Of a stretch of 64,000 nt of DNA, positions 8,932 through 17,770 are shown one piece after another (position 1 is the first letter of the stretch; the number at the start of each line of letters is the position of its first letter). The notes beneath the pieces are model-generated. The model did not search any database and was not told the DNA's origin. It was given only the letters and a program-made list of their open reading frames with translations. Made by a program: the position numbers and the translations under genes. This DNA is from Halovivax cerinus (GTDB lineage Archaea > Halobacteriota > Halobacteria > Halobacteriales > Natrialbaceae), in the NCBI RefSeq assembly GCF_024498195.1, contig NZ_CP101824.1, forward strand, positions 1,674,001-1,738,000, written 5' to 3'.

Positions 8932-9351
8932 ATGATGTGGCAAGATTTCGTCTTCATGATCGGAAGCAGCCTCTCGATCGGCTTTCTGGCACCGACCCTC
9001 CGCGATGCGAACGCACGCGTTCCTCTCGGGACCAGCGTTCCCTCGATGACGATCGGCATCGCGTACGGGATCACGTTCGCGACCCTCGGGATGACCTTCT
9101 CGGCCCTCGGCGCCTTCGTCACGGGGACGATGTGGTCGCTGGTCGCGATCGCCCGCTCGCCCGTCCCGGATACGGCGGAACCGACCCGTCGCGAGCGACT
9201 CCGTTCGGTCGGCGGTGACCTGGTGGCGCGCGTCGTGGCCGAACTGGAACCCGTCCCCGTCGTCGGTGACTACGCCGCGATCCTCGCCGTCACGGACGGT
9301 GCGTCCGTCGACGAGCGCTACGACGCGGAGTCCGCGCAACCGGCCGACTGA
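8932..9351 (+). CDS. Small two-helix membrane protein (unknown)
   Basis: About 139 residues from ATG 8932 (an in-frame ATG at 8890 is also possible). Two hydrophobic segments: MWQDFVFMIGSSLSIGFLAP at the N-terminus and a longer one near GIAYGITFATLGMTFSALGA, then a cytosolic acidic tail. The N-terminal pattern WQDxVF..GS..S and the following APTLRD resemble a conserved haloarchaeal membrane family of unknown role. I prefer the MMWQD start because similarity begins there. Confidence 0.75.
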   Translation: MMWQDFVFMIGSSLSIGFLAPTLRDANARVPLGTSVPSMTIGIAYGITFATLGMTFSALGAFVTGTMWSLVAIARSPVPDTAEPTRRERLRSVGGDLVARVVAELEPVPVVGDYAAILAVTDGASVDERYDAESAQPAD

Positions 9352-9401
9352 ATCGCCTTTCACGACTGTTCCGTCACGCGAACGTGTGCAGGTCGCTCGC
9401 G

Positions 9402-10097
9402 TTATCGCGGCGCCCGATTCGCGAGCCACAGGCGTCGGCAGACAGCGAGCGTTCCCCCGAGCAGGGCGAGAACCGACGGAACGAGGAGGCCGGCGTACAG
9501 CGCGGCGTCGACGACCGCGATGGACAGCTCGCGGGTCGCGTCCGATGGGTCCCCGGTCCCCGGAGCCTCCCACCTCGCGAGCGTCGCGAGGCCGATCGAG
9601 AACACGACGTACGGGGGAACCACGAGGAGCGAGGCACCGATGCGCTCGACGACCGAGTCCGTCTCGACACAGTCGGCCACGGCGTACGCTGCGACGACGA
9701 GGATCCCGAACACGATCAGCGACGAGACCGCACTGACGCTGAACTCCAGAAACGACAGTCTCGAGACGCCCCCGATCGTCGACGCCGGTTCGCCGTCGAC
9801 CCGGAGTACTGCACCGAGATTCATCAGGACGACCCAGGCGCCTTTTACCATCGCGTGTGCGGATTCCTGCGAGTCACGACCGTACCCGATGCCGTTCTCG
9901 CCGACGAACACGAGCAGAACGGCGAGCAGATACGTCACGCCGTAGGCACCCACGCCGGCGAGCAACCCGCCGACGATCGGAATTCGCCCGTGAACCGACG
10001 GGAGCGTCGCCAGCGTATCGGCCGACTCGCCGTCTGCATCGTCCGAGTCGTCGTCGGGAACGGGACCGCCGTGGCGAAATTTCGGTTGCGGGGACAT
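9402..10097 (-). CDS. Polytopic membrane protein (unknown)
   Basis: 231 residues from ATG 10097 (MSPQPKF). After a 35-residue acidic N-terminus come four or five hydrophobic segments, for example IVGGLLAGVGAYGVTYLLAV, SSLIVFGILVVAAYAVAD, LLVVPPYVVFSIGLATLA and ALYAGLLVPSVLALLGG. No catalytic motif is visible. It converges with the preceding membrane-protein gene and stands head-to-tail with nothing obvious; function unknown. Confidence 0.7.
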   Translation of the reverse strand: MSPQPKFRHGGPVPDDDSDDADGESADTLATLPSVHGRIPIVGGLLAGVGAYGVTYLLAVLLVFVGENGIGYGRDSQESAHAMVKGAWVVLMNLGAVLRVDGEPASTIGGVSRLSFLEFSVSAVSSLIVFGILVVAAYAVADCVETDSVVERIGASLLVVPPYVVFSIGLATLARWEAPGTGDPSDATRELSIAVVDAALYAGLLVPSVLALLGGTLAVCRRLWLANRAPR

Positions 10098-10171
10098 TAG
10101 CCTTCGATCATACCTGTCGACAATAAACATTCTGGTGTCGGGTGACCGACGGTGAGGCTGCGACGACAGTA

Positions 10172-11404
10172 CTATTCGCCGAAGAGGCTGCTGTGGACTG
10201 GCGCCGCGTGCTCGCCGTCGTCCGATCCGGCGGCGGTGTCTGTCACCGCGCGGCCGGAGACGCCGTCGGCGAGGAAGTCGCGCAGCGGCGGGTTGACGTG
10301 TTCCGGTTCGACCAGAAACGCGTCGTGGCCGTGCGACGAGTCGACGACGTGGTGGGCGACGGGCGTGTCCGTCTCGCGAAACCCTGCCGCGATGGCCGCG
10401 GATTGGTCGACGGTGAAGTGCCAGTCGGCCTCGAAACTCATGACGAGCGCCTCGCCGTCGAACGCGGCGAGTGCGTCTGCGACCGAGTCGTACCCCGACG
10501 CCAGGTCGAAGTCGTCCATCGCCCGCGTGAGGTAACAGTAGCTGTTCGCGTCGAACCGACCGACGAACGTCGTGGCGTTGTAGTCGAGGTACGACTCGAC
10601 GTCGCGGTAGGGGAAGAAGTCCGCCGCGGGGTCGGGCGGGAACCGCTCCTCGCTCGCCTCACGCCCGGCCGATCGCCGGCCGAACTTCTCCGACATGGAC
10701 GCCTTCGAGAGGTACATGATGTGGCCGAGCTGACGGGCGAGCGCGAGCCCGTCGTCCGGAGCCGGACGTTCGTCGCCGTAGTAGTCGCCGCCGTTCCAGT
10801 CGGGATCGGTCGTGATGGCGCGCCGCGCCACGGCGTCGAGGGCGAGACACTGCGCGTCGAGCCGCGGGGCGGCGGCGATGGGCGCGACCAGATCGACGTC
10901 GTCGGGGTACCGGCGGACCCACTCGAGGGCGTTCATCCCGCCGACGGATCCGCCGACGACCGCGTGCAACCGGCCGACGCCGAGTTCGTCGAGCAGCCGA
11001 CGCTGGGCGCGCGTCCAGTCGCCGACGGTCACCGGCGGAAAGTCGCTCCCGTAGGGCTCACCCGTCTCCGGACTCTCGCTCGCGGGCCCGGTCGTTCCGT
11101 AGCACGAGCCGGGAACGTTCGCGCAGACGACGAAGTACTCCGTGGTATCGACGGCCTTCCCCGGTCCGACGGTGTCGCCCCACCAGGCGCGCGCCTGGCC
11201 GGCGGTCGATCGATCGGTCGCCGACCGGTCGTCCTCGCGCTCCGGCCGTCTGGCGACGTGCGCGCTGCCAGTGAGGGCGTGACAGACGAGCACCGCGTTG
11301 GAACCGGAAAACTCGCCGTACGTCTCGTAGGCCACCTCGAGCGACGGGATGGACTCGCCACACCCGAAGGTGAACGACCCCAGGTCGATCGTCCCCGCCG
11401 TCAC
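10172..11404 (-). CDS. metX: Homoserine O-acetyltransferase
   Basis: Alpha/beta-hydrolase-fold enzyme that acylates homoserine for methionine synthesis. About 410 residues. Catalytic Ser is S153 in [12 protein letters not shown]; the His is in [10 protein letters not shown] near the C-terminus, and [21 protein letters not shown] is the family signature near the N-terminus. I start at GTG 11404 because the next residues ([12 protein letters not shown]) match where the family begins and because the GTG overlaps the stop of a short upstream frame by four bases. GTG 11413 is the alternative. Its partner metY lies 4.7 kb upstream, beyond the biotin operon. Confidence 0.9.
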   Translation of the reverse strand: MTAGTIDLGSFTFGCGESIPSLEVAYETYGEFSGSNAVLVCHALTGSAHVARRPEREDDRSATDRSTAGQARAWWGDTVGPGKAVDTTEYFVVCANVPGSCYGTTGPASESPETGEPYGSDFPPVTVGDWTRAQRRLLDELGVGRLHAVVGGSVGGMNALEWVRRYPDDVDLVAPIAAAPRLDAQCLALDAVARRAITTDPDWNGGDYYGDERPAPDDGLALARQLGHIMYLSKASMSEKFGRRSAGREASEERFPPDPAADFFPYRDVESYLDYNATTFVGRFDANSYCYLTRAMDDFDLASGYDSVADALAAFDGEALVMSFEADWHFTVDQSAAIAAGFRETDTPVAHHVVDSSHGHDAFLVEPEHVNPPLRDFLADGVSGRAVTDTAAGSDDGEHAAPVHSSLFGE

Positions 11405-11586
11405 GGCCGACACCCCGCTGTCGGGCCCCCCGGCTGGACCGATCGCCACAACGCAGCCTCGACGCCCACCGTCTCGCCCGTCAACCGGCCGATGGCCGTC
11501 CCGCCCGTGCCCGGGGGAACCCCGACCATCGCCCAGTGTCTCGGCGATCCAGCTGCCTGGGATTCCGAGGCGTTCCGGTGAATCAT
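11401..11586 (-). CDS. Possible 61-residue leader ORF coupled to metX
   Basis: ATG-started frame of 61 codons, mostly G or C at third positions, ending exactly in GTGA where GTG is the preferred metX start. An AT-rich run with TATA-like character lies about 20-30 bases before its ATG on the minus strand, while no promoter is visible nearer metX. It contains two Trp and no recognisable domain. Either a translated leader peptide/small protein or untranslated 5' leader; I cannot decide from sequence alone. Confidence 0.35.
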   Translation of the reverse strand: MIHRNASESQAAGSPRHWAMVGVPPGTGGTAIGRLTGETVGVEAALWRSVQPGGPTAGCRP

Positions 11587-11735
11587 GTATGTGGTGCATA
11601 TATCCGTATAGATTAATAACTGGCAGTTACGGCAAGACTCGCTCACATCGAAACGGCGGTTCGGCCGCTGGGCGGTATCGTCACGATCGGACGCCACCGC
11701 CTGCCTACTGGCGGGCCCGGGGTGTCGCCCGGCTT

Positions 11736-12422
11736 TCATCGCGGGAACACAGTCGCATCGAGCGCTGCCCGAACGGCGTCGGGAACGGCGTCCGGCGGGT
11801 CCGTCCGGATCGGCGCCAGCGTCCAGACCGGCCGCCCGGTCATCGACGCCAACACGCGGGGGTTCGTACGCTCGGCCGCGTCGGCGCCTTCGTACTCGTT
11901 CAGGACGATCCCGTGGACGTCGATGCCGCGGCGCTCCAGCGCCTCGACGGAGAGCGCGGTGTGGTTGAGCGTCCCCAGGCCAGATCGGGCGACAACGAGC
12001 GTCGGGAGGTCGAGGTCGGCTACCAGGTCGACCACCTCCTGGCCGTCCGCGAGCGGGACGCGGAGGCCACCGATTCCCTCGACGACGCCGATCGTGGCTG
12101 CGGAAAGCGCGTCGCGACAGCCAGCCAGCACCTGCCCGTACTCTAGGCGGTCGTCCGCTCGCCGGGCGGCTACGGCGGGCGCCAGCGCGGGCTCGAGTCG
12201 GTGGAGGCAGGTCGCAGCACGCGGGTCGTCGCAAGCGTCGGCGACGAACTCGGCGTCGTCGTCCGGCGGATATCCCGTCTGACAGGGCTTTATCGCCCGT
12301 GCGTCGACGCCACACTCGCGAAGCCAGCCGACGAGCCCTGCGGTCACGACCGTCTTCCCGACCCCGGTGTCGGTCCCGACCACGGCGAAATTCGTCGTCG
12401 AACCCGGATTCCGATCGCTCAC
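11736..12422 (-). CDS. bioD: Dethiobiotin synthetase
   Basis: ATP-dependent closure of the ureido ring of dethiobiotin from DAPA and CO2. About 228 residues from GTG 12422. P-loop GTDTGVGKT at 16-24, and the substrate motif IKPCQTGY shortly after. VVEGIGGLRVPLADG and LNEY fit the family. GTG overlaps the bioF stop (GTGA), so it is the last gene of the biotin operon. Confidence 0.93.
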   Translation of the reverse strand: MSDRNPGSTTNFAVVGTDTGVGKTVVTAGLVGWLRECGVDARAIKPCQTGYPPDDDAEFVADACDDPRAATCLHRLEPALAPAVAARRADDRLEYGQVLAGCRDALSAATIGVVEGIGGLRVPLADGQEVVDLVADLDLPTLVVARSGLGTLNHTALSVEALERRGIDVHGIVLNEYEGADAAERTNPRVLASMTGRPVWTLAPIRTDPPDAVPDAVRAALDATVFPR

Positions 12423-13636
12423 AGTAGTCCCACCTCCTCGCCGGCCGTTTCGAACGCATCGAGGCACGTTCGTACGTCCGCATCTGTGTGAGTGGCCATC
12501 GGCGTGACGCGAATGCGGCTGCTCCCCGGCGGGACGGTCGGCGGGCGGATCGCCGTGGCGAGGACGCCACGCTCCCGGACGCGTTTGGAGAGGGCGAGCG
12601 CGTCCCGTCGATCACCGACCCACACCGGGAGGATCTGCGTCTCTCCTCGGACGTCGTAGCCCATCGATTCGAGGCCCTCGCGTATCCTCGCGACGTTCTC
12701 CCACAGCTGTACGGTTCGTTCGCCGTCACGCGCGATCCGCAACGCTTCGCGGGCGGCCGCGGCGGCCGGCGGTGCCAGTCCGGTCGAGAAGACGAACGAC
12801 CGCGCCGCGTTGAGCAGGTACTCGACGAGGCTCTCGTCGCCGGCGACGTAGCCTCCCTGGCTCGCAAGCGCCTTCGACAGCGTTCCCATTTGGACGTCAA
12901 CACGGTCGGCCAGGCCCTCGCGCGTGACGATCCCGCCGCCGTCACCGAAGACCCCCGTCGCGTGGGCTTCGTCGACCATCGTCCACGCGCCGAACGCCTC
13001 GGCGACGGCACAGCAGTCGGCCACCGGCGCGACGTCACCGGACATCGAGAACACCGTGTCGGTGACGACGAGCCAGTCCTCGCTCGCCTCGGCGACGCGC
13101 TCGCGAGCGGCCATTCGGTCGCGCAGATCGTCGGGATTGCAGTGATCGTACACGATCGTCTCGGCGTCGGCCAGTCGACAGCCGTCGACGATACTCGCGT
13201 GGTTCAACGCGTCCGAGAAGATAACGTCCGGGTCGAGCGCCGCGATGGTGCCGACGTTGGCGGCGTAGCCCGAGGAGAACACCAGCGCGCGGTCGGCTCC
13301 CTTGCACGCGGCGAGGTCGCGCTCCAGCTCCCGGTGGGCCCCCGTGTCGCCAGTGATCAGGCGGGAGGCGCCGGCGCCGGTTCCGACGCGCCGGGCGCCA
13401 CACGCTGCGGCGCGCTGGACACGGTCGTCGGTCGCCAGGCCGAGGTAGTTGTTCGACGCGAAGACGAGTCGTTCGGCGTCGGCCGTTGGCCCAGTCGTCG
13501 AGTCGTCGACGAATCGCGTCCGTTTCGCGACCGCCGCCGCGGTGTCTAGGTGACGACGCAGGTTCACGTGCTCGCGCTCGCGGAGCCGCTGGTCGAGGTC
13601 GAACCCGTGTCCGGTTGCGGCGGGGTCGTCGGCCAT
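12419..13636 (-). CDS. bioF: 8-amino-7-oxononanoate synthase
   Basis: PLP enzyme joining a pimeloyl thioester and alanine to give KAPA. 405 residues. Features of the alpha-oxoamine synthase family: SNNYLGLA near residue 80, the FSSGYAANVG helix, HASIVDGCR, DEAHATGVFG, and PLP lysine in GTLSKALASQGGYV. Its ATG shares one base with the stop of the preceding gene (TAATG). Third gene in the bio operon. Confidence 0.93.
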   Translation of the reverse strand: MADDPAATGHGFDLDQRLREREHVNLRRHLDTAAAVAKRTRFVDDSTTGPTADAERLVFASNNYLGLATDDRVQRAAACGARRVGTGAGASRLITGDTGAHRELERDLAACKGADRALVFSSGYAANVGTIAALDPDVIFSDALNHASIVDGCRLADAETIVYDHCNPDDLRDRMAARERVAEASEDWLVVTDTVFSMSGDVAPVADCCAVAEAFGAWTMVDEAHATGVFGDGGGIVTREGLADRVDVQMGTLSKALASQGGYVAGDESLVEYLLNAARSFVFSTGLAPPAAAAAREALRIARDGERTVQLWENVARIREGLESMGYDVRGETQILPVWVGDRRDALALSKRVRERGVLATAIRPPTVPPGSSRIRVTPMATHTDADVRTCLDAFETAGEEVGLL

Positions 13637-14742
13637 TAGAACCCGGGCATCAGTTCCGCCGGCCCGAAGACGCCGTAGTCGCCGGTGCGGTTCCGCCGCA
13701 CGGCGGCTTTCACGTAACCCAGCGCGGGCCCGTTGACGTTTGCCTCCATACTCGTCGCGTCGTCGAGCTGGAACGTGTTCGTCCCCCGCTCTCCGTCGAA
13801 GGTTCGACCGGTGACCCGGACCGTCGTCGTGACCGGCTTCTTGTCCGAACGGACGTCTAACACCCCGCCGACGGTGACGTCGTCGGCGTCACAGATCCCC
13901 GCCCGTTCTAAGAGCACGTCGTCGGCGTGTTCCATGTCGTGAAACTCCAGGACGCCGTCGCGGTCGGTTACGAGCGCTTCGATCTCGGCCTCGCTCAGCT
14001 CGCGGGCCCGCTCCATGTCGTAGCCGTCGAGGTGGGCGATGTCCTCGCGGACGGTCCCCCGGTTGTCCTCGTAGCCCGACTTGAGCCCGACGCCCCACCG
14101 GATCTCGACCGACTCGACCTCGACGAACGACTGGGCAGCGAGCGCGGCCGCGCCCGTGAGAACGCCCGGCGTCGCGCCGGCCCCGCAGACGAACGTGATG
14201 CCGGCGTCCACCAGCGTCTCCTCGCGATCGTCGAGCATACCGATGACTCGCGAGCGCTTGAGGACGTCGACGAGAACGCCCTCGTAGTCGGCCGCGGCGA
14301 AGCGCTCAGCGACGCGCGGGATGAAGTCGTGTTCCAGGTTCGGCAGCGCCAGCACGACGGCGTCGATACCGTCGCTCTCGGAGATGACGTCGTCGATGGG
14401 CGTCTCCGTCGGCTCGCCCTGCTCGGAGGCGACGATGCCGGCGCCGTCGCCGGTCTGTTTGACGCTGCCGGTGGCCCCGCCGGCAGCGTCGTCGGCCGAC
14501 GCCCCGCCGGCGTCCCTCGACGCGCCACCGTCGGTTTCGACACCGTCGTCGGTCGGTCCGCTCGCGATATTCCCTTCGGTCGCCGCAAGGAGTTCCTCGA
14601 CGTCGAGTCCGTCGTGGTCGACGGCGACGCCGTTGCGGTCGCACGCCGCGACCGGCGTCAGTCCGTCCTTGTACTGTGCGACCTCGAGCGTTCGTCTGCC
14701 GATTCCACCCGTCCCGAGTACGGCGAAGCGTATGTCGTCCAT
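13636..14742 (-). CDS. bioU: Saccharopine-dehydrogenase-like oxidoreductase, candidate BioU
   Basis: About 368 residues from ATG 14742 (MDDIRFAVLGTGGIGRR, an N-terminal Rossmann fold with GTGGIG). Residues about 60-112 are a Gly/Ala/Asp-rich insert. LVDVLKRSRV (Lys 162) and FVCGAGATPGVLTGAAALA follow, then a long substrate domain. It sits between bioB and bioF with overlapping ends. No bioA gene is present in the operon, and BioU, a NAD(P)-dependent enzyme of this fold, is known to replace BioA in cyanobacteria and reported in haloarchaea; that makes KAPA-to-DAPA chemistry the best guess, by inference. A GTG at 14826 overlapping the bioB stop (GTGA) is an alternative start with a disordered 28-residue extension. 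Confidence 0.7.
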   Translation of the reverse strand: MDDIRFAVLGTGGIGRRTLEVAQYKDGLTPVAACDRNGVAVDHDGLDVEELLAATEGNIASGPTDDGVETDGGASRDAGGASADDAAGGATGSVKQTGDGAGIVASEQGEPTETPIDDVISESDGIDAVVLALPNLEHDFIPRVAERFAAADYEGVLVDVLKRSRVIGMLDDREETLVDAGITFVCGAGATPGVLTGAAALAAQSFVEVESVEIRWGVGLKSGYEDNRGTVREDIAHLDGYDMERARELSEAEIEALVTDRDGVLEFHDMEHADDVLLERAGICDADDVTVGGVLDVRSDKKPVTTTVRVTGRTFDGERGTNTFQLDDATSMEANVNGPALGYVKAAVRRNRTGDYGVFGPAELMPGF

Positions 14743-14822
14743 CGTATCTGTCTTTTGTTTGGTAGTTCCGTGGTCGTCGATCGTATCGCGGTTCTGTCGG
14801 TCGGCGTCCGGCGGGGTTCGAC

Positions 14823-15971
14823 TCACTCGCCATCCGCGTCGCCGACGCTGGTCGCCGTCCCGGCGGCCGTTTCGACGCGTTCTGGGGTTCCGTCTTCGAC
14901 GCGTTCGCGCTCTTCCATCTCGGCTCTCGCTTTGACCGACTCCGGGTCGAACTCGTTGACCGCCGTGTTCGGTGCGAGCCCCGCCCGCTCAATCACCTCG
15001 ATATCCTCGCCGGGTGACTGCCCCGACGTGGTGAGGTAGTCGCCGACGAGGATGCCGTCGGCGCCCGCTTCGAAGGGCCGGTGTTGCTCGTCCGGGTCGA
15101 GGTTGACCTCGCGTCCGCCCGTCAGTCGGACCCGCGCCTCGGGATGCAACAGTCGGTAGACGGCGATGGTCGTGAGGATCTCCTCGGTCGTGATCTGCGG
15201 CGAGTCGCCGAAGCGATCGCCCAGCGGCGTCCCCGCGACGGGGTTCAGGACGTTCACCGGCAGCGAGGAGATACCGATCTCCTGGAGCGCGATCGCCGCG
15301 TCGACACGGTCGGTCGGTGCTTCCCCCATGCCGAGGATGACGCCCGCACAGAGGTCCATGCCGGCGTCCGTGGCGCGTTCGAGCGTCTTCACGCGATCCT
15401 CGAAGCGATGCGTGTCGACGATCTCGGGGAAGTACCGCGGGGAGGTCTCGATGTTGTGATTGTAGTGGTTGATCCCCTCTTCGGCCAGGATCTCCGCCTC
15501 CTCGCGGGTGAGGATGCCGAGGCTCGCGTCGACCTCGACGTCGGTCTCGTCGCGGACCAGTCGGATCGCCCTGAGGACCTCGGCCCACTCGTCGGGACGC
15601 TGGTCCTTCGAGACGCCCTTCTCCGCGACGACGATCCCGAACCGTTGGGCGCCGTCGCGCTCGGCCCGTTTCGCCGCGGCGAGGATCTCATCGGGGTCCA
15701 GAAAACCGTAGGTGTCGATCCCGGTGTCGAAGTGGACCGACTGCGCACAGAACCCACAGTCCTCGGCACAGTTGCCCGCTTTCGCGTTGACGATGGAGCA
15801 GGCGTCGACGGTGTCGTCGCCGAAGTGCGCCCGGACAGCGTCGGCCGCCGGCGCGAGGTCAGACAGCGGCTGTGCGACGAGCGCGAGCCCGTCGCGCCGG
15901 TCGAGTCGCTCGCCGGCCAGGACGCGTTCGACCGCGTCGTCAACCGTCCGGTTTCCAGTCTCGTAAACCAC
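14823..15971 (-). CDS. bioB: Biotin synthase (radical SAM)
   Basis: Inserts sulfur into dethiobiotin. 382 residues from GTG 15971. Radical-SAM cysteines C68, C72 and C75 in NCAEDCGFCAQS, with further family motifs NHNIETS, GMGE and TGGREVN (Arg ligand region of the second cluster). The C-terminal 30 residues are a charged, Ala/Glu-rich extension. First gene of bioB-bioU-bioF-bioD. The BirA-type operator overlaps its first three codons, so the transcript is leaderless or nearly so. Confidence 0.95.
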   Translation of the reverse strand: MVYETGNRTVDDAVERVLAGERLDRRDGLALVAQPLSDLAPAADAVRAHFGDDTVDACSIVNAKAGNCAEDCGFCAQSVHFDTGIDTYGFLDPDEILAAAKRAERDGAQRFGIVVAEKGVSKDQRPDEWAEVLRAIRLVRDETDVEVDASLGILTREEAEILAEEGINHYNHNIETSPRYFPEIVDTHRFEDRVKTLERATDAGMDLCAGVILGMGEAPTDRVDAAIALQEIGISSLPVNVLNPVAGTPLGDRFGDSPQITTEEILTTIAVYRLLHPEARVRLTGGREVNLDPDEQHRPFEAGADGILVGDYLTTSGQSPGEDIEVIERAGLAPNTAVNEFDPESVKARAEMEERERVEDGTPERVETAAGTATSVGDADGE

Positions 15972-15991
15972 GATGGAGAAGTTGGTTTACG
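15962..15991 (-). promoter_or_regulatory. BirA-type operator and bioB promoter
   Basis: CGTAAACCA at 15962-15970 and its exact complement TGGTTTACG at 15983-15991 form an inverted repeat; the core GTAAACC-N14-GGTTTAC matches the BirA box known in bacteria and archaea. It straddles the bioB start, and a TATA-like AATATTTAG lies just upstream on the minus strand (about 15996-16004). Biotin-loaded BirA should block transcription here. No birA gene is in the window. Confidence 0.85.
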
Positions 15992-16150
15992 GGATACTAA
16001 ATATTGTCGATGGCCGGCGGGACAAATAATCTAAATCGGTGCACGCGAGTGCGCGCAGTCGCGTGCCCCATACCGACGAGTGCAAGCGGGACGCCCGCAG
16101 GGTTGTCCGTCGAGAGCGGTTTGCAGGTGCGCGAGGGAGACTCGGCTCGG

Positions 16151-17554
16151 TTACGGGTTGGACGCCATCGACGTCGCACGCTCGATGGCGCGCTCGACGT
16201 CCGCGAGCAGGTCGGCCGGATCCTCCAGCCCGACGGAGACGCGGACTAGATCCTCGGAGACGCCGGCGTCGGCGCGCTCCTGAGGGGTGAGCTGTCCGTG
16301 CGTCGTACTCGCCGGGTGGATGACGAGCGTCTTCGCGTCGCCGACGTTCGCGAGGAAGGAGGCGAGTTCGACCGACTCGCAGAACCGTTTTCCGGCCTCG
16401 TACGCGGAGGGACCGGTCTCGTCGTCACTCCGGTCCCCACTACGTTCGCCGTCGGTCGCACCCGCCAGGCCGAAGGCGATCATCCCGCCGTAGTCGTCCA
16501 GGTACCGGGTCGCGTCGTCGTGTGTCTCGTGTCTCTCGTGACCCGGGTAGGCGACACAGCCGACGTCCGGGTGATCGGCGAGGTAGTCGGCGACGATGGC
16601 GGCGTTCTCGCAGTGGCGGCCCATTCGGAGTGGCAGGGTTTCGAGTCCCTGCAGGGTGTGCCAGGCGTCGAACGGCGACTGCCCGTTGCCCAGACTGCGA
16701 ACCGCACGGAAGCGGGCTGCCGCGGCGAACGGGGCGTCGGGAAAGTCCCGACTGAAGTCCACGTCCGCGTACGCGGGATTCTCTCCGGCGAGTTCCGGAA
16801 ATCTGTCGGCGTGTTCCGTCCAGGGGAAGGTTCCGCCGTCGATCACCACGCCGCCGATCGTCGTTCCGTGACCGTGGAGCCACTTCGTCGTCGAAGACCA
16901 GACGATGTCGGCGCCGTGGTCGAGCGGCCGACAGAGCGCCGGCGTGGCGAACGTGTTGTCGACGACGAGGGGGACGCCGTGCTCGTGGGCGATGGCCGCG
17001 ATTCGCTCGAAGTCGGGCGTGACGAGCGAGGGGTTGCCGATCGTCTCGACGTGAACGAACGCCGTGTCGTCGTCGATGGCGGTCTCGTAGGCGTCCGGTT
17101 CGAGCGTCGGGACGAATCGCGGTTCGATCCCCCGGCGTGACGCCGTCGAGCGGAGGTACGCGGTCGTCCCGCCGTAGGTGTCAGTCGAGCAGACGACGTT
17201 GTCGCCTGCCGACGCCAGCGGCAGCGTGATCGCGTCGAGGGCAGCCATTCCGCTCCCGGTCGCGACGGCACCCGTACCGCCCGCGAGGTCGGCCATCCGT
17301 GCTTCGAGTGTCGCGACCGTCGGGTTGCTGATTCGCGAGTAGATGTGGTCTGTGCGGTCTAAGGCGTAGCGGGCCGCCGCGTCGTCGGCGTCGTCGAAGA
17401 CGTACGACGTCGTCTGGGCGATCGGTGTCGCCGCCGCACCAGTCGCCGGATCCGGCCGATGTCCCGCGTGGAGACTCCGCGTCCCGATCCCGGACTCCGT
17501 CGCCGGCGTCCGACCGTTGGCTGCGTCGTCGTCCGTCGAGCCGTCCTCTCGCAT
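16151..17554 (-). CDS. metY: O-acetylhomoserine aminocarboxypropyltransferase (sulfhydrylase)
   Basis: PLP enzyme making homocysteine from O-acetylhomoserine and sulfide. 467 residues. Cys/Met-metabolism family motifs: YSRISNPTVATLEARMA, GSGMAALDAI, VVDNTFATPALCRPLDHGAD, PLP lysine in SSTTKWLHGHG, and the C-terminal IHPASTTHGQLTPQE. The length (rather than about 390) fits MetY more than gamma-synthases. An acidic insert (about 375-395) is a halophile feature. Preceded by a strong palindrome. metX, its pathway partner, lies beyond the bio operon on the same strand. Confidence 0.92.
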   Translation of the reverse strand: MREDGSTDDDAANGRTPATESGIGTRSLHAGHRPDPATGAAATPIAQTTSYVFDDADDAAARYALDRTDHIYSRISNPTVATLEARMADLAGGTGAVATGSGMAALDAITLPLASAGDNVVCSTDTYGGTTAYLRSTASRRGIEPRFVPTLEPDAYETAIDDDTAFVHVETIGNPSLVTPDFERIAAIAHEHGVPLVVDNTFATPALCRPLDHGADIVWSSTTKWLHGHGTTIGGVVIDGGTFPWTEHADRFPELAGENPAYADVDFSRDFPDAPFAAAARFRAVRSLGNGQSPFDAWHTLQGLETLPLRMGRHCENAAIVADYLADHPDVGCVAYPGHERHETHDDATRYLDDYGGMIAFGLAGATDGERSGDRSDDETGPSAYEAGKRFCESVELASFLANVGDAKTLVIHPASTTHGQLTPQERADAGVSEDLVRVSVGLEDPADLLADVERAIERATSMASNP

Positions 17555-17565
17555 GTTTTGTGGTT

Positions 17566-17585
17566 ATACATACCGGAGTATGTAT
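17566..17585. promoter_or_regulatory. Palindrome in the metY promoter
   Basis: ATACATAC-CGGA-GTATGTAT, two perfect 8-base arms with a 4-base spacer, ends 11 bases before the metY ATG, where the TATA box and transcription start should be. Probable repressor operator; the regulator is unknown. Confidence 0.6.
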
Positions 17586-17770
17586 GCACGACAGTAACGG
17601 CAAACGTTACCTGTCCCGCCCCGAGGTGTGCGGTCGTCGGCCCCTCCTTCGGCCTCGTCGGTTTCGATTCCTCGAACGAAAGCGGCCGATTCTTTGTGAA
17701 CAATGGTACCGAGTGGCGTTCTAGTTCGGTAACGGTCCGTTTTTACCCGTTCGTACCCAACGTGGCGTCG

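Noticed and set aside
10142-11581. 479-codon plus-strand frame opposite metX
   Set aside because: Arg/Val/Gly-rich shadow of a high-GC gene; metX on the other strand has full catalytic motifs.
11401-13038. 545-codon minus frame running through bioD and bioF
   Set aside because: Basic composition, out of frame with two recognised enzymes; only its last 61 codons beyond bioD were kept as a possible leader ORF.
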